From contig CM069611.1 of NCBI GenBank assembly GCA_035771175.1, positions 17,309,366-17,373,365 of the forward strand: DNA of 64,000 nt, read 5' to 3'. The notes under the pieces were generated by a model. The model worked only from the letters and a program-made list of their open reading frames with translations. It did not search any database and had not been told where the DNA came from. The DNA is from Paratinospora sagittata (taxonomy: Eukaryota; Streptophyta; Magnoliopsida; Ranunculales; Menispermaceae). Positions 11,044-22,222 of the stretch are shown here, piece after piece. Within the stretch, counting starts at the first letter, position 1. Every line of letters begins with the position of its first letter. The position numbers were made by a program, and so were the translations under genes.

Positions 11044-13092
11044 CTTCAAATTAATAATAGATTGCAAGCATCAGAACTTACGGAGAATCATAGGCAAAGA
11101 ATTGTTGCTAGACGAGGGACCCAATACTAGAAAGCTATCTAGCTCCATCAAAGAGTGGTTTAGGTAGTCATTCTTTATACTAATTGCCTCACTCTCACTA
11201 AGTCAAACTTGTTATAAATAGAGTTAACTACATTGACCGTAACCCTTGTTCTCTTTATAGGCTGCCTCCGGTATTTCCGGCAATCTTCTTAATACATTCA
11301 TCCACTACAATAAAGTGGCAGTTTTATAAAAATTGTTCAGCAATAGGGGCATTAGAAGCTGTCTCTCGTCATACAATTGAAACTGAAGCTCGAACAATCG
11401 TTGTAGATAAAAGCTAATTTAACAATCGTTGTAGATAAAATGATAATATTTTCTTTAGAAATGCATTTGTGACATTTATTTTTTTGATAATTTATCCATC
11501 TCATCATGTCATGTATATTCATTTTATGAATATTACAATAGCAAATTTAATTAGTAATAACATTAAAAGTTGTACATATATGATCTCTATATTCTATTTA
11601 AAATGCCCTTTGAACCTTTTTAGATGATTGTGCAATGCTTAATTTGACCCAAATCTCAATTAGTCATCATCATCTGTCAATGCTACATCTAGATTGTGAC
11701 TAGTCATCACCTTGGTCATTTGCAAATAAATCACCCAGGTCATATCTGCAATGCTTAAGGCAGGCAATGAGGATCTTTGAAGACCATTTTACAAGTTTAA
11801 GGGAGTTTGTGTATAATATATACAAAACGTAAGTTTCTCTTTTCTTCATATTGTTATAAATAACATTGGTATTACTTTTAATTTGAGCGCTATGCTTTTA
11901 TTTTCATCATACAACTCATCTTTCTTTCTTTTTTTGGTTTTATTTTCTATTTCTGATTATTATTTTTATATTGCTGAAAATCTTTCTTTTTTTGTCAGAA
12001 AGTATTACACTAGACATGACTCTCCAAATTGTTATACTTTCATAATACGTCAGATTACCTTTATTTTTTATTATATTTTTCTGGTTTTTAATTTGCGGAA
12101 ACAAAATTAAAGAGTTTAAAATGTAGCTAATCTTTTTTTACACATGATTTGACCTCTATGTTGTGTAATTATATATGATGTTTGTATGCGTAAAACTAAT
12201 AAGTCACTATTAATAAATTATTATTTTGTAATGCCTAGCCTCACCTAAGGGATGCCTAGTCACCATCTCACCAAGACAGGCCAATCACCTAGTCATTGCC
12301 TTGTCTCCTTGTCAACCTTGGTTCAAAGATTAGGAAGGGAATCACAGCCTATATATGTAGCTTTGTTGGGAGCAATCTTGGTCTTTACCCTGAAGGATTT
12401 AAGGTTTATCACTATAAACTAGAGCCAAGAGAGATTTTTCCCTTTACAAAACATATCTATAGTGAATACCTATATTAGAAGCATTGTAAGAATAAATATG
12501 TGTGAAGCTTATTGACTTGTCATGTGTGAGACTGGATGCACCACCCACATAATGTTATTATAGAGAATACCTTTCTTTAATGTCTGTGGTAAAAGATTAG
12601 ATTTTATTATAAAACTAAGTTGCTATGAAATATTCCTCTGTACAAGGTACCAAGCATATCCACTTTGAACCCTAAATAATGCACTTGTTAAAATCTCATC
12701 TACTTTTATGTGATTATTATTCCACATTTTTCAGGGAAGCATATATAAAATCTCTTTCTGGCCACTCTTTAGAGGTCATGCTGGCAAGTGTTTTTACATT
12801 TTTTGGGTCTTATTTCTTTTTTTGTTAGAATGTATCATGTGCAAATCAACGCTTTTATCTTTTGAAAATTCACACGTCTTAATGACAAAATTAGAAAATT
12901 TTATGCAAATCAATGTATCCGTCTTAGTTGGTGTGCAATAATCAGTAATTTTCTTGTTCTTAGTGACAAAATTAGAAATTTTGCTTAACATCTAATTTCT
13001 CTACCACCCAGTTGAAAACTTCAATAATACTTGCGGGTACGGCAATGGCTGACACCTAGACCATATGTGTTACACTAATTGATGTCTTATGA
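11044..13092. other. Gene-free AT-rich stretch
   Basis: No coding region, RNA gene or element end is supported. Only short chance frames occur. A C-rich patch at about 12236-12310 ('cctagtcacc', 'cacctagtca') may be a remnant of a decayed repeat. The right edge is the end of a gypsy LTR. Confidence 0.6.
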
Positions 13093-13859
13093 TAACGTCG
13101 TCGTGTAAGCGTAGTAGTTGAATCAATGGATAAAAGAGAAAAAAAAATTAAAGATAAAGAACTAAGAAGCTGAATTTACTTTCAAGATAATGATAATTGA
13201 TATATTGATTTTTGTAATTAGAGTGTCTATAGGGTTGTACATCAACCCGACCGAATCGAACTAAAATTACTGGATCAGGTTGGGTTGGCTCACAAATTGG
13301 TCCCTACTTAAAGATCAATGTAGCTTGAAATTGGCCAAATATTAGGCTCGAACCTAACCCTAATTGACCAACACAACCCAATTCGATTTGGGTTAATTAG
13401 TTTGGGTTAGGGGGACTAATTGGGTTGGGTTGAGTTGTAATTTTTTCAACTCGAGTTGTTTGGGTTGGATTATGTCTTGGCTCAAAATCAACCCAACCCA
13501 ACTCGTGTCACCCCCAAGTGCTTTAGATAGATAAAAATAACTCTATGAAAACAACTTAAAAACTTCCTAAAACATTTAAAAATGAGTTAATTTCCTAAGC
13601 TTCTATAGCAATATTACAACTCTATCTTGACACTTGTTGGACACTTTCTAAATACATTGAAAAATAGAAACTTCTTCAAAGTAGCAAAAAAAAAAAAAAT
13701 CTAAATAGAAAAAAAAAAGACTAGAAAAGGTAACTAGAATAAATTAGAAAAAGGTCGGAATGCTTGAAAATAGAAACTGCACTAAAACAACTTAACTCAA
13801 AATAGAAAAAACCTAAAATTCTAATTTTAAGATTTCTATAATCTAGCACATTTCCTACA
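13093..13859 (-). mobile_element. 3' LTR of a Ty3-gypsy element, with nested MITE
   Basis: On the minus strand the LTR starts TGTAGGAAATGTGCTAG at 13859. It aligns with the split LTR 48521-48601 plus 54280-54686 through blocks such as 'gatttctataatctagcac', 'gaatttactttcaaga' and 'aatgataattgatatattga'. A G-rich polypurine tract (AACGGGGGATCGA, minus strand) sits directly inside at 13860-13872. The far end at about 13093 is placed by alignment and lacks a clean CA. Confidence 0.75.
13228..13514. mobile_element. Small hAT-like MITE inside the LTR
   Basis: A block absent from the homologous LTR near 54325. It begins GGGTTGTACATCAACCCG and ends CCCAACTCGTGTCACCCCC, giving imperfect terminal inverted repeats, and is filled with GGGTTGGGTTG / CAACCCAACCC tracts able to fold back. 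Flanks (agtgtct..., agtgctt...) look like a worn 8-bp TSD. The hAT assignment is from end sequence only. Confidence 0.5.
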
Positions 13860-16008
13860 TCGATCCCCCGTTCTTGATAAGAACTCATCCTCAAGTGTAG
13901 GTGAGGAAAAACATTTGCATCTTCATCGTTGCTATAGTAAGGAAATAACTCCTTTACATTGAAAGTAGGAGAGATATTCATGTCATCTGGAAGATCAATC
14001 ACATAAGCATTATCGCTTATCTTCTTGAGGATACAGAGAGGACTAATCTTCTTTGGCTTGGTTTTGTTGTAAGTACCACTAGGAAATTTGTCTTTAGTTG
14101 GATAAATCATCACAAAATCTCCTTCATCATAAAACTTGAAATGACAATGTTTACCGACATCGACATTGTATTTAGCATTGACATCTTCAAGGCGCTCCTT
14201 GACTTCTTGATGTAGTTTAGCAAGAGAATCTGTCATCTTGCAGTAGCAACATGAGAGTTAGGAAAAGTAGGCAATGACACAAGATCCAAAGTGCGATTAG
14301 GGAGTTTGGCATAGACAATCTGGAATGGTGCAAAAACCTGTAGAATGGTTTTTAGAAGAGTTGTAGGCAAATTCACCTTCTGCAAGTGCAAGATCCCATT
14401 GCCGAGGCTTTTCTCCGGAAAGATAGCGGATAAGATTACCCAAAGTTCGATTGACAACCTCTGTTTGTCCAATCAGTTTAAGGGTGAGCGATACTACTAA
14501 ATTTGAGAGAAGTATTCAACCTTTTCAACAATGCAGTCCAAAATCAACTCCAAAACTTAGTATCTCGATTAGAAGTAATGGTTTTGGGTACAACATGCAA
14601 GCGAACAATTTCATGGAAAAAAGATTAGCAATATTCACCGCATCTACCTTTTTTTTACAATGAATTATGTGAGTTATGAGCCATTTTCAAAAAACGATCA
14701 ACGACCATGAATACTGAGTCACGACCTCGCTAAGTACAAGGTAAACCAAGAACAAAGTCCATACAAATGTCTTCCTAAGGGGGTTAATGGGGTACTCACC
14801 CCTGTGTTTTGTGCATGCCCTTTACCCCTTTGACAAATCATGCATTTTCGCACAAAATCTCCAACATCTTTCTTCAAAAACTTCCAAAAGTAGCATTGTT
14901 CAACCAAAGTAGTGGTCTTATCACTCCCAAAGTGACCAACAAGTCCTCCTACATGAAGTTCTTTGATAAGGTGTTCTCAAAGGGATCCATGAGGAATGCA
15001 TAAGCAACCCTTTAAAAGGAAAACCATCATGAAGTACATAATCTGAATATGCAAGTTGGGTAGAAAAGCATTGTTGCCAAATTTCAGCAAATTCCGGGTG
15101 ATTGACATACAAGTTCCTCATAAACTTGAGAGCGGGAACGTCTCCTTTCTAAGTAACAAGCAATGTGGCATGTAAGTAGGAACCATGAGAAGAGCAATGA
15201 CTTAGAGCATCTGCAACTTTATCAATGGAACCAGACTTGTGATGGATATTAAAGTTGAATTCTTAAAGAGTAGAAATCCAATTGGAATGGAGCCAGTTAG
15301 AAGGACAAAGATTTTGGATATACTTCAAAGCTTGATGTTTGTATAAAGAACCAACTTTGTTTGAATAAGTAGCGTCGCCATTTTCTGTAGAACACGAGTC
15401 ATTGCATAAAACTCATGTTCATATGTACTCCACTTTTTGTGAGCATTAGTGAGTTTCTCACTTAAAAACTCAATAAGCCTCTTATATTGGGAGTGGAGAT
15501 AACCTATACCAAGAATGAAAGCATCACAATGAACCTCAAAAAGCTTCTCAAAGCTTGGTAGGTCGAGTATTGGAACTGAGTTCAATCTTTGGCTTCTATA
15601 GTTCACATAAATTTCTTATCCTTCCAAGAATTAGAAATAGGGGCAGCAATTGTGATAAAATCTCAAGTAAACCAGCGGTAGAAGGATGCAAGACCATGAA
15701 AACTACGGGCTTCAGATGTTGTTTTTGGAGTAGGCCACTCTCGTATTGCATTGATCTTCAACTCATCAACAAGAATTCCATTTTTTGGAACTACATACCC
15801 CAAGAAGAGAAAATTTGGAGTGAGAAAGTGACACTTCTTAATGTTGATAAACAAGCTATTTTCTCAAAGAACATTGAAAACATCCCACAGATGTGCCAAG
15901 TGATCATTTTCAGTCTTACTGTACACTAGAATATCATCAAAATCGACCACAACAAACTTTCCAATAAAAGGTTGCAACACTTGATTCATCAACCTCATGA
16001 AAGTGCTA
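13860..16008 (-). pseudogene. Ty3-gypsy Pol, 3' half: RT end, RNase H, integrase
   Basis: Read right to left: RT palm [19 protein letters not shown] (catalytic FDD) at about 15900; RT thumb and connection KKCHFLTPNFLFLGYVV and SFHGLASFYRW; RNase H LPSFEKLFEVHCDAF and KKWSTYEHEFYAM; integrase zinc region VEQCYFWKFLKK..CMICQRGKG; weak core; and the integrase C-terminus ILKKISDNAYVIDLP..FNVKELFPYY. Stops and frameshifts separate every block. No chromodomain was seen. The frame continues at 19077 after a 3-kb LTR insertion. Confidence 0.88.
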
Positions 16009-19000
16009 TGTGACGCCCCGAAAATTATTTCATCTATCCCATAACCCAAATGCATTTTGCCCAAACTCTATGTGTTGCCTTGATATGTTTGGTGTTTGTT
16101 TGATGGTTGTTTAATGTTTGTATAGTTGATGCTTGATAATGTATATAAATATGTGTATCATAAATTGTATATGGGTCATGTTAAATTAAAGTATAATACA
16201 TATGTTATTATTTATGCATGGGCCCATTAAACCATGAATTAATATGGGTTAGGATTGATTGAATAAAAGGATAAATGAGAATGAAAATTTGGTGTATTAA
16301 ATGGATTGAACATTTAAAATACATGGAAGCATGAGATTGGTTAAAATACATGTGGTTGGTATGGGTAGTATGAGACCAACACATGTGAAGGTTGGTGCAT
16401 GAAAGTGGACAAGTGTCTCATGCCCACTTCTCTAATCCAAGAATGTGCTAGAAAGTGAGGTGAGTGGAGGAGAGAATCCAAGAATGTGCTAGAAAATGAG
16501 GTGAGTGGAGGAGAGAATCAAGAATGTGCTAGAAAGTGAGGTGAGTGGAGGAGGGAATCAAGGAAGTGCTAGAAAGAGAGGTGAGTGGAGAGAAAGGAAA
16601 AAAAATAAAAGAAAAGAAGAGAAAGGAAAGAAGAGAAAGGAAAGAAGAAGAGAAAGGAAAGAAGAAGAGAAAGAAGGAGGGAGTTGCAGGAGGAAGATAT
16701 CTGCAACATTTTCATCAAAGAGCTGGATCTTTGGGATAATGGTCAGATTGAGCTCAAAATTTGTCAGCAAGTTCGTAGCTTCTGGTTATTCATTCTGGTC
16801 GGTGGAGATCTTGATCAGAGGTTTCGTCTAAGAGATCTAACCTCTCAAATAAAGCTGGTCGGAAAGTCTGGATTTCTCGCGCCGTTTTGCTCAAACTTCT
16901 AGATCTCCTTAATCTACCGTTGGATGGATATAAACTTTGGGTATGTCCTGTACAACTGATAGTTCTGCATTCTGAACGGTGAAGATCTTGATTTAGGGTT
17001 TCTTCTAAGAGATCTAACCTCTGAAACAAAGCTGGTCAAAGATTCTGGATTTCTCGTGGTGTTTCGCTCAAACTTGTAGATCTCCTAAATCTACAGTTGG
17101 ATGGATATCAAATTTGGGTATGTAGTTTATAACTGATATGTCTGTATTCTGAACGGTGGAGATGTGTATTCGTTTAGTATTTTGTGTGATATAGTCATCT
17201 GAGTTTGAGTATTTGCAGCAGGAAAGGAGAAATTGTCTGATTAGAGACTTGTTCATCAAATATACTTATCTTTTCGGTCCACCGTTGGATTGGGCTGATA
17301 TTTGGACAGAAGGTTTGTTTCTTCACATACTTCAATCTGTACATCAATCTGTACGGTTGATTTGGTGATTACATATATCTGTTGGTAGATTGATACATCT
17401 GAACAGAATACTAAATGAAGAATTGGTAGGGTTGCTTGTATTAGACCTAAATTGAGAATATGAACTTAGACCTTTCCAAATAGCTTGCATATCAACTATG
17501 TTGACCTAGTTGTCATTGTTGATGAAACCATGATGCAAAATCAGTGATATACATGGCTGAACATGGTGACCTAGTGTAAATCGGCAATATGGCCTAAGTA
17601 TGGAGAATTTCATATTTTAGGGATTTTGATGCTCTTGGCCTAAAATCATTGAATTGATGCAACTTATGTTTAATTAAGCATGATTAGAGTTGATTATGCT
17701 ACTGATTTGGTGGTTGTGACCATATCATGGGTTAGGGCTACTTGTGATCAAGTGACCCAATTTGGGCATGTTTATGCCTAAGGAATTGAAAATCAGTATT
17801 TTTGATTAATAGAATGGTTTATGTATGAGAACTATGCATTAGAGGCCTAAGTCATGTGATTTGAGTTGAATGATGGGATTAGATGAGATTTAGGCCTATT
17901 ATTTATATGTGGGCTGATTTAGGGTTGATGTGTAATGTCTATGTGATTGAACATAGAAATTGATGTATGGTAGGATATTGATGTATGTTTCAGGATCTTG
18001 ATTGGGTTGATTCGGTTTGGTGGTCGTGTGTGGTTAAATACTCTCGCGAGGCTTGGTTGTGAGTAGACTTCATTTATGATTATATCTTTTATGTCATCAT
18101 ATCACTTATATATATTGTATGTTGAAAGCATGAATGTGTTCTAATGTTTTGAATGATGCATTGATTTGAGAAAACCTTATGACTTTGGTTGGGCCCATCT
18201 ATCTGGCTAATAGGGGGACTTAACCTTGTCATAGGAGGGTTTTAGAAAAGGAAATGATTGGGATCAACGGCACGGTGAAATAGACGTGTACTAGTAACCC
18301 AAATAAACATGATTGGGGTCAACGGTACGGTGACATAGACGTGCACTAGTAACCCAATGCATGTGGAATGTGGATCCAAGTTGATAAGCTTTTACTTGCA
18401 TCGAATTTATTATAAATGCTTGATATCTATATGTTATGAGCTTTTAATCATGCTACACATTGACATGCATACATGATATTTATTGATGAGTATTGATAGC
18501 ATATTTGAATTCTATTCACTGGGCACCGTTGGCTCACCCTCATTTTCCTCTTTCAGGTCCTTCTGTCCCGAATAAGGGCAAAGGAGTAGTTATATCTTGA
18601 GGGCCTTGCCTGCGAGAGAATCCAAAGCCTCGATGTGAGTTGAGAGGCATTTTGATTGAATTGTGTTTTAAATTATGAAGTGTTATATTTTGGATTATGT
18701 AATTATAATACTTACCACATTGTAGTATGGGTGAGTTGGGACTTGTTGGATAGACCATGTGGGCATATGACGATTTTTATTTGTACCAACAATTTTGGAC
18801 ATTATGTGTATGTCAATTTTAATGGACTGTAGGGATTATGATTTTATTTATGGATCATTTTTATGGACTATCTCTTGTCTTGGATGATTAATACGGTGGG
18901 TAATTTTGTTTAGTACCTTTTGATATTATGTCGTTGTTTGAGATAAGGCTCGTAGGGTCTCAACCACCTCACGGGAGTTGAGGAGTGGTCGGAGATGCCT

Positions 19001-19076
19001 ACGCCGGGCGTCCCGCCCCGGCATTCCGCATGCCATTCCCTGCGGGGTTGGTGGTCCGGGGCGCGGGGTCGCCAAA
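16009..19076 (+). mobile_element. Long solo LTR (copy 1) inserted in gypsy RT
   Basis: About 3.07 kb, beginning TGTGACGCCCCGAAAATTAT, flanked by TSD TGCTA (16004-16008 and 19077-19081). Removing it reconnects the RT frame between GLSNVHS and TFMRL on the minus strand. It aligns nearly end to end with 26450-29491. The region near 18520-18560 ('cactgggcaccgttggctca') resembles the 3' part of long Ty3-gypsy (Tekay/Del-type) LTRs. There is no coding capacity. The last bases (GTCGCCAAA) do not give a canonical CA end, so the terminus may be worn. Confidence 0.8.
16436..16592. repeat. Four-copy 40-bp tandem repeat, then GA-rich tract
   Basis: AAGAATGTGCTAGAAAGTGA plus GGTGAGTGGAGGAGAGAA recurs four times with small changes, followed to about 16680 by a GGAAAGAAGA purine tract. 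The sister LTR carries this unit once (about 27267-27303), so the expansion is specific to this copy. Confidence 0.88.
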
Positions 19077-19800
19077 TGCTATGTACATTTGACAATCCAT
19101 ATGGCATAACAAGCCACTCAAAAGAGCCCCATCCTTTGTTTTGAAGGTGGTTTTCCACTCATTGCCAAGTTTTATGCGAATTTGATGATAGCCACTCTTG
19201 AGATCAATCTTAGAGAAAATCACAAAACCAGATAACATGTCAAGCATTCAAACGAGGAATGAGAAATTGATACCTGATGGTAATCTTGTTCATCACACGA
19301 CTATCAATGCATATATGTTAAGAGCCATCCTTCTTGGGAACCAATAATGTTGGAACAACATAGAGGCTTAACTTAGGTCGGATTAAACCTTTAGACAGCA
19401 AGTCATCAACTTGATCATGCAAAATCTCATGTTTCTTAGGACTCATTCTTTAGTGTGGTAGGTTTGGCAAGCTAGCACCTGGAACCAAATCAAAGTGACG
19501 TTGGATGTTGCGCATGGGAGGAGAGAAAATCCGGCATATCAGATGGCAAGACACATGTAAACTCATCCAAAAACTGGTTGAACTTGCAGTGGAATGGCAA
19601 GAGAAGGATCGGGTATAAAAGGTCGTACCATTACGACAAAGAGTTTCCTAGTTTCCTTAGTAGAAGCAATGATATGTGATGAAAGAAAACAAGAACAACT
19701 TTCATTGGTGGACGAGAAAGCTTTAGGCTTTGCATAAGATGGATGCAAACAATCTTTCACGTCATTTTGAAGGAATAAGTAAGTGTTGGCCTTCTCCTGA
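19077..19800 (-). pseudogene. Ty3-gypsy Pol, N-terminal RT part
   Basis: Minus-strand [18 protein letters not shown] and [10 protein letters not shown], then in a shifted frame [12 protein letters not shown], and upstream a 'LLSKGLIRPKLSLYVVP'-like finger with stops. It is the 5' continuation of the gypsy Pol at 13860-16008, separated from it by the LTR at 16009-19076. No gag is found to its right; a different element begins at 19808. Confidence 0.85.
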
Positions 19801-19807
19801 TTAGTAG

Positions 19808-20745
19808 TGTGATACCCCGGGTAATTAAATATATAGCCTAAGTCAAATATCCTAAGGGGATTACTTAGGGAAGTTATGATAAATAGAGTTTGAAATCTTA
19901 ACCTTGGCCTAGCCGAGGAGGGTAAATTAGTTTCGTAGAATCCATGAATTTCATAATGAATCTATGAATTATATAATAAATTAAAGGCCCAATTAATTAG
20001 GGGCTACATGGGCCATGATGGGTCGAGGATCATGTATTATTAATTAGAAGGGCCAATTGCATTGAAGGCCCAATTGTATTAAAAGGGCAAATGGATGACC
20101 AGTAGGTGGGGCCCATGATCTAGAGATTAAGAAATAAATGGGCATTAAATCAAATAAGTCTTTTAAGGGGTGGATTGTCTATAAGTAGGGGTTACCAACC
20201 CCATTAATGGATTTTTAGTGCTTGGTGGGACCTAGAGCTTGTGAGAATTTGGAGGAGTCTTGGAGCATTCTGTTTCCCTTTCAACTTACTTTTCCAAGGT
20301 GGGGATGATTCCTTTGGATTTAGTGTTTTTTTCTATTTGTTGAAATCATTGATTATTGTGATGAACTTACATGCTCAATCTTATTGTTTGATATTTGATT
20401 CTTGTATGAATATGTGAACTAGGGTGATGGTTGGCCCATGTGTATTCAAAATGCAACCAATACTTCTTTCATATTGATTCTTGTATGAATATGTGTGCCA
20501 GGGTGATGGTTGGCCCATGTGTAAGCAAAATGCAACCAATACTTGTGAATTTCGTCATTGAGTTTGCACATCACCAAGCCATCCTTTAAAATTCTGGATT
20601 TTTTCGTGTAACTATGGATGACTTACTTGGCATGGTTTGCTCATCGTTTTATTATTTGTTTCAAGGAATTAAAGTCAAGAAGAAACAACTTTTGGGGAGC
20701 GTGGGAGCCGAGGCTTAATCCAGTGTCCTAGAATCTAGATTAAGT
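19808..20745 (+). mobile_element. LTR-like fragment starting TGTGATACCCCGGG
   Basis: The TG start with a GATACCCCGG motif resembles the 5' end of gypsy LTRs (TGTGATACCCC). It interrupts the degraded gypsy 5' region. No matching second end or TSD was found, and the 3' limit is a guess. It contains a 79-bp tandem duplication at 20395-20544 (TTGATTCTTGTATGAATATG in both copies). Confidence 0.45.
20395..20544. repeat. Two-copy tandem duplication, 79-bp period
   Basis: Both copies read TTGATTCTTGTATGAATATG and GGGTGATGGTTGGCCCATGT, then AAAATGCAACCAATACTT. A handful of differences show that it is not very recent. Confidence 0.85.
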
Positions 20746-21042
20746 TTCTTTTTTTGGATGAATGTAGGATTTTTGATAAAAATAGGCCTAAATGTTTTTT
20801 TTATGTCTCAAAATAGGCAGAAAAAAAATTTATATCCACATCTAGGCAACTTTTGGACAGATTGGCGCCACGTCGACACCAAGCTATTCAAAAATTTCCT
20901 AGCCTGTTTTTATTTTGGGGAGCTAAATAAGTGCCGCCAATTCAAGGCGCGGCATACACAAAAATATTTTTTTTAAGAATGCTGCCCCTTGAATACACAA
21001 AAAAAAAATTGCTACTAAAAGAAAAAAAATCTCATATTTTTT
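20746..21042. other. AT-rich flank of the tandem array
   Basis: Nothing coding. Short GC-rich patches (GGCGCCACGTCGAC, GTGCCGCC..GGCGCGGC, GCTGCCCCTTGAATAC) sit in poly-T/poly-A. It may be the terminal region of the neighbouring MULE; I could not find its inverted partner. Confidence 0.35.
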
Positions 21043-22035
21043 TAAGGCCACCACGGGCTATCCGTCGAGAATTTTTTCATCCAACCACAACTGTCCTAGG
21101 CGGCTACACCCCTCATCAGACTCTCGGTGGATTTTTTACCCTCTCATCAGATTTTAAAACTACGTAAAACTTTTATTTCTAACTTAAGCTGATTAAGGCC
21201 ACCACATCCGCTGAAAAGTTTTTCATCCAACCACTTCCAGCACATCCCAATAAGTACCCCTCAGTTGTCTTAGGCGACCGTCCCCCCCATCGGACCCCCA
21301 GTGAGTTTTTGACCCCCCACCAAATTTTAAAACTACGTAAAACTTTTATTTCTAACTTAAGTTATCCAACTACTTTTAGCGTGTCCCAATTAGGGCCCCA
21401 CAACTATCCTAGGCGGCCGCACCCCGCACTGGACTTCTGGTGAATTTTTGAACCCCCACTTGATTTTAGAATTACTTAAAGCTTTTATTTCTAACTTAAG
21501 TTGTTTAAGGCCACCACGGGCTATTCGTCAAGAATTTTCTCATCCAACCACTTCTAGCACATCCCAAATAGTGCCTCACAACTGTCCTAGGTAGGCGCAC
21601 CTCGCACCGGACTCCCGGTAAATTTTTGACCCCCCACCAGATTTTAAAACTACTTAAAGCTTTTATTTCTAACTTAAGTTGTTCAAGGCCACCACGGGCT
21701 GTCCATCGGGGTTTTTTGAATCCAATCACTTCTAGCGCGTCCCAATTGGTGCCCCACAACTATCTTAGGTAGCCGCACCCCGCACTGGACTCCCAGTGAA
21801 TTTTTGACCCCCCCAAACCATATTTTAAATCTACGTAAAGTTTTTATTTCTAACTTAAGTTGTTTAAGGCCACTACGGGCTATCCGCCGAGAATTTTTTC
21901 ATTCAACCACTTTCAGCAAGTCCAAATTAGTGCCCCACAGCTGTCCTAGGCGGCCGGACCCCTGATGGAATTTTGAGCCCCCCTCCCCCCAACTAGATTT
22001 TAAAATTACGTAAAACTTTTATTTCTAACTTAAGC
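21043..22035. repeat. Tandem array, six units of about 145-181 bp
   Basis: Units start at about 21043, 21194, 21361, 21506, 21684 and 21865. Each carries TAAGGCCACCACGGGCTATC (absent in unit 3), CATCCAACCACTT, CAACTGTCCTAGGCGGC, a 'ggactcccggtgaatttttgacccccc' section and TTTTATTTCTAACTTAAG. Units differ by scattered substitutions and small gaps, so the array is old. It lies between the PMD pseudogene and the LTR-like fragment. Open frames across it are chance. Confidence 0.92.
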
Positions 22036-22222
22036 TTTTATTTTTAACTAACGTTATAATGAATTTTGAGGTTTACATGTGAAGCCATATTTAAAGTCGA
22101 ATCATTAAAGGAACTAAATGCCCAAAAATGAGCTGATTCAATTCTATTTAATTTTATTAATAGTAAGTATAATAATGTTCATAATATTACAAAAATTGTT
22201 TGTACATAACAAAGATCATATG

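Noticed and set aside
16505..16831. Lys/Glu/Arg-rich frames at 16505-16831
   Set aside because: They translate the GA-rich tract and 40-bp repeats of a non-coding LTR; several frames are open at once, as expected for low complexity.
21043..22035. CRISPR-like or centromeric satellite array
   Set aside because: Units are too long and diverged for CRISPR and this is plant nuclear DNA. Only six units are present, so centromeric identity cannot be claimed.
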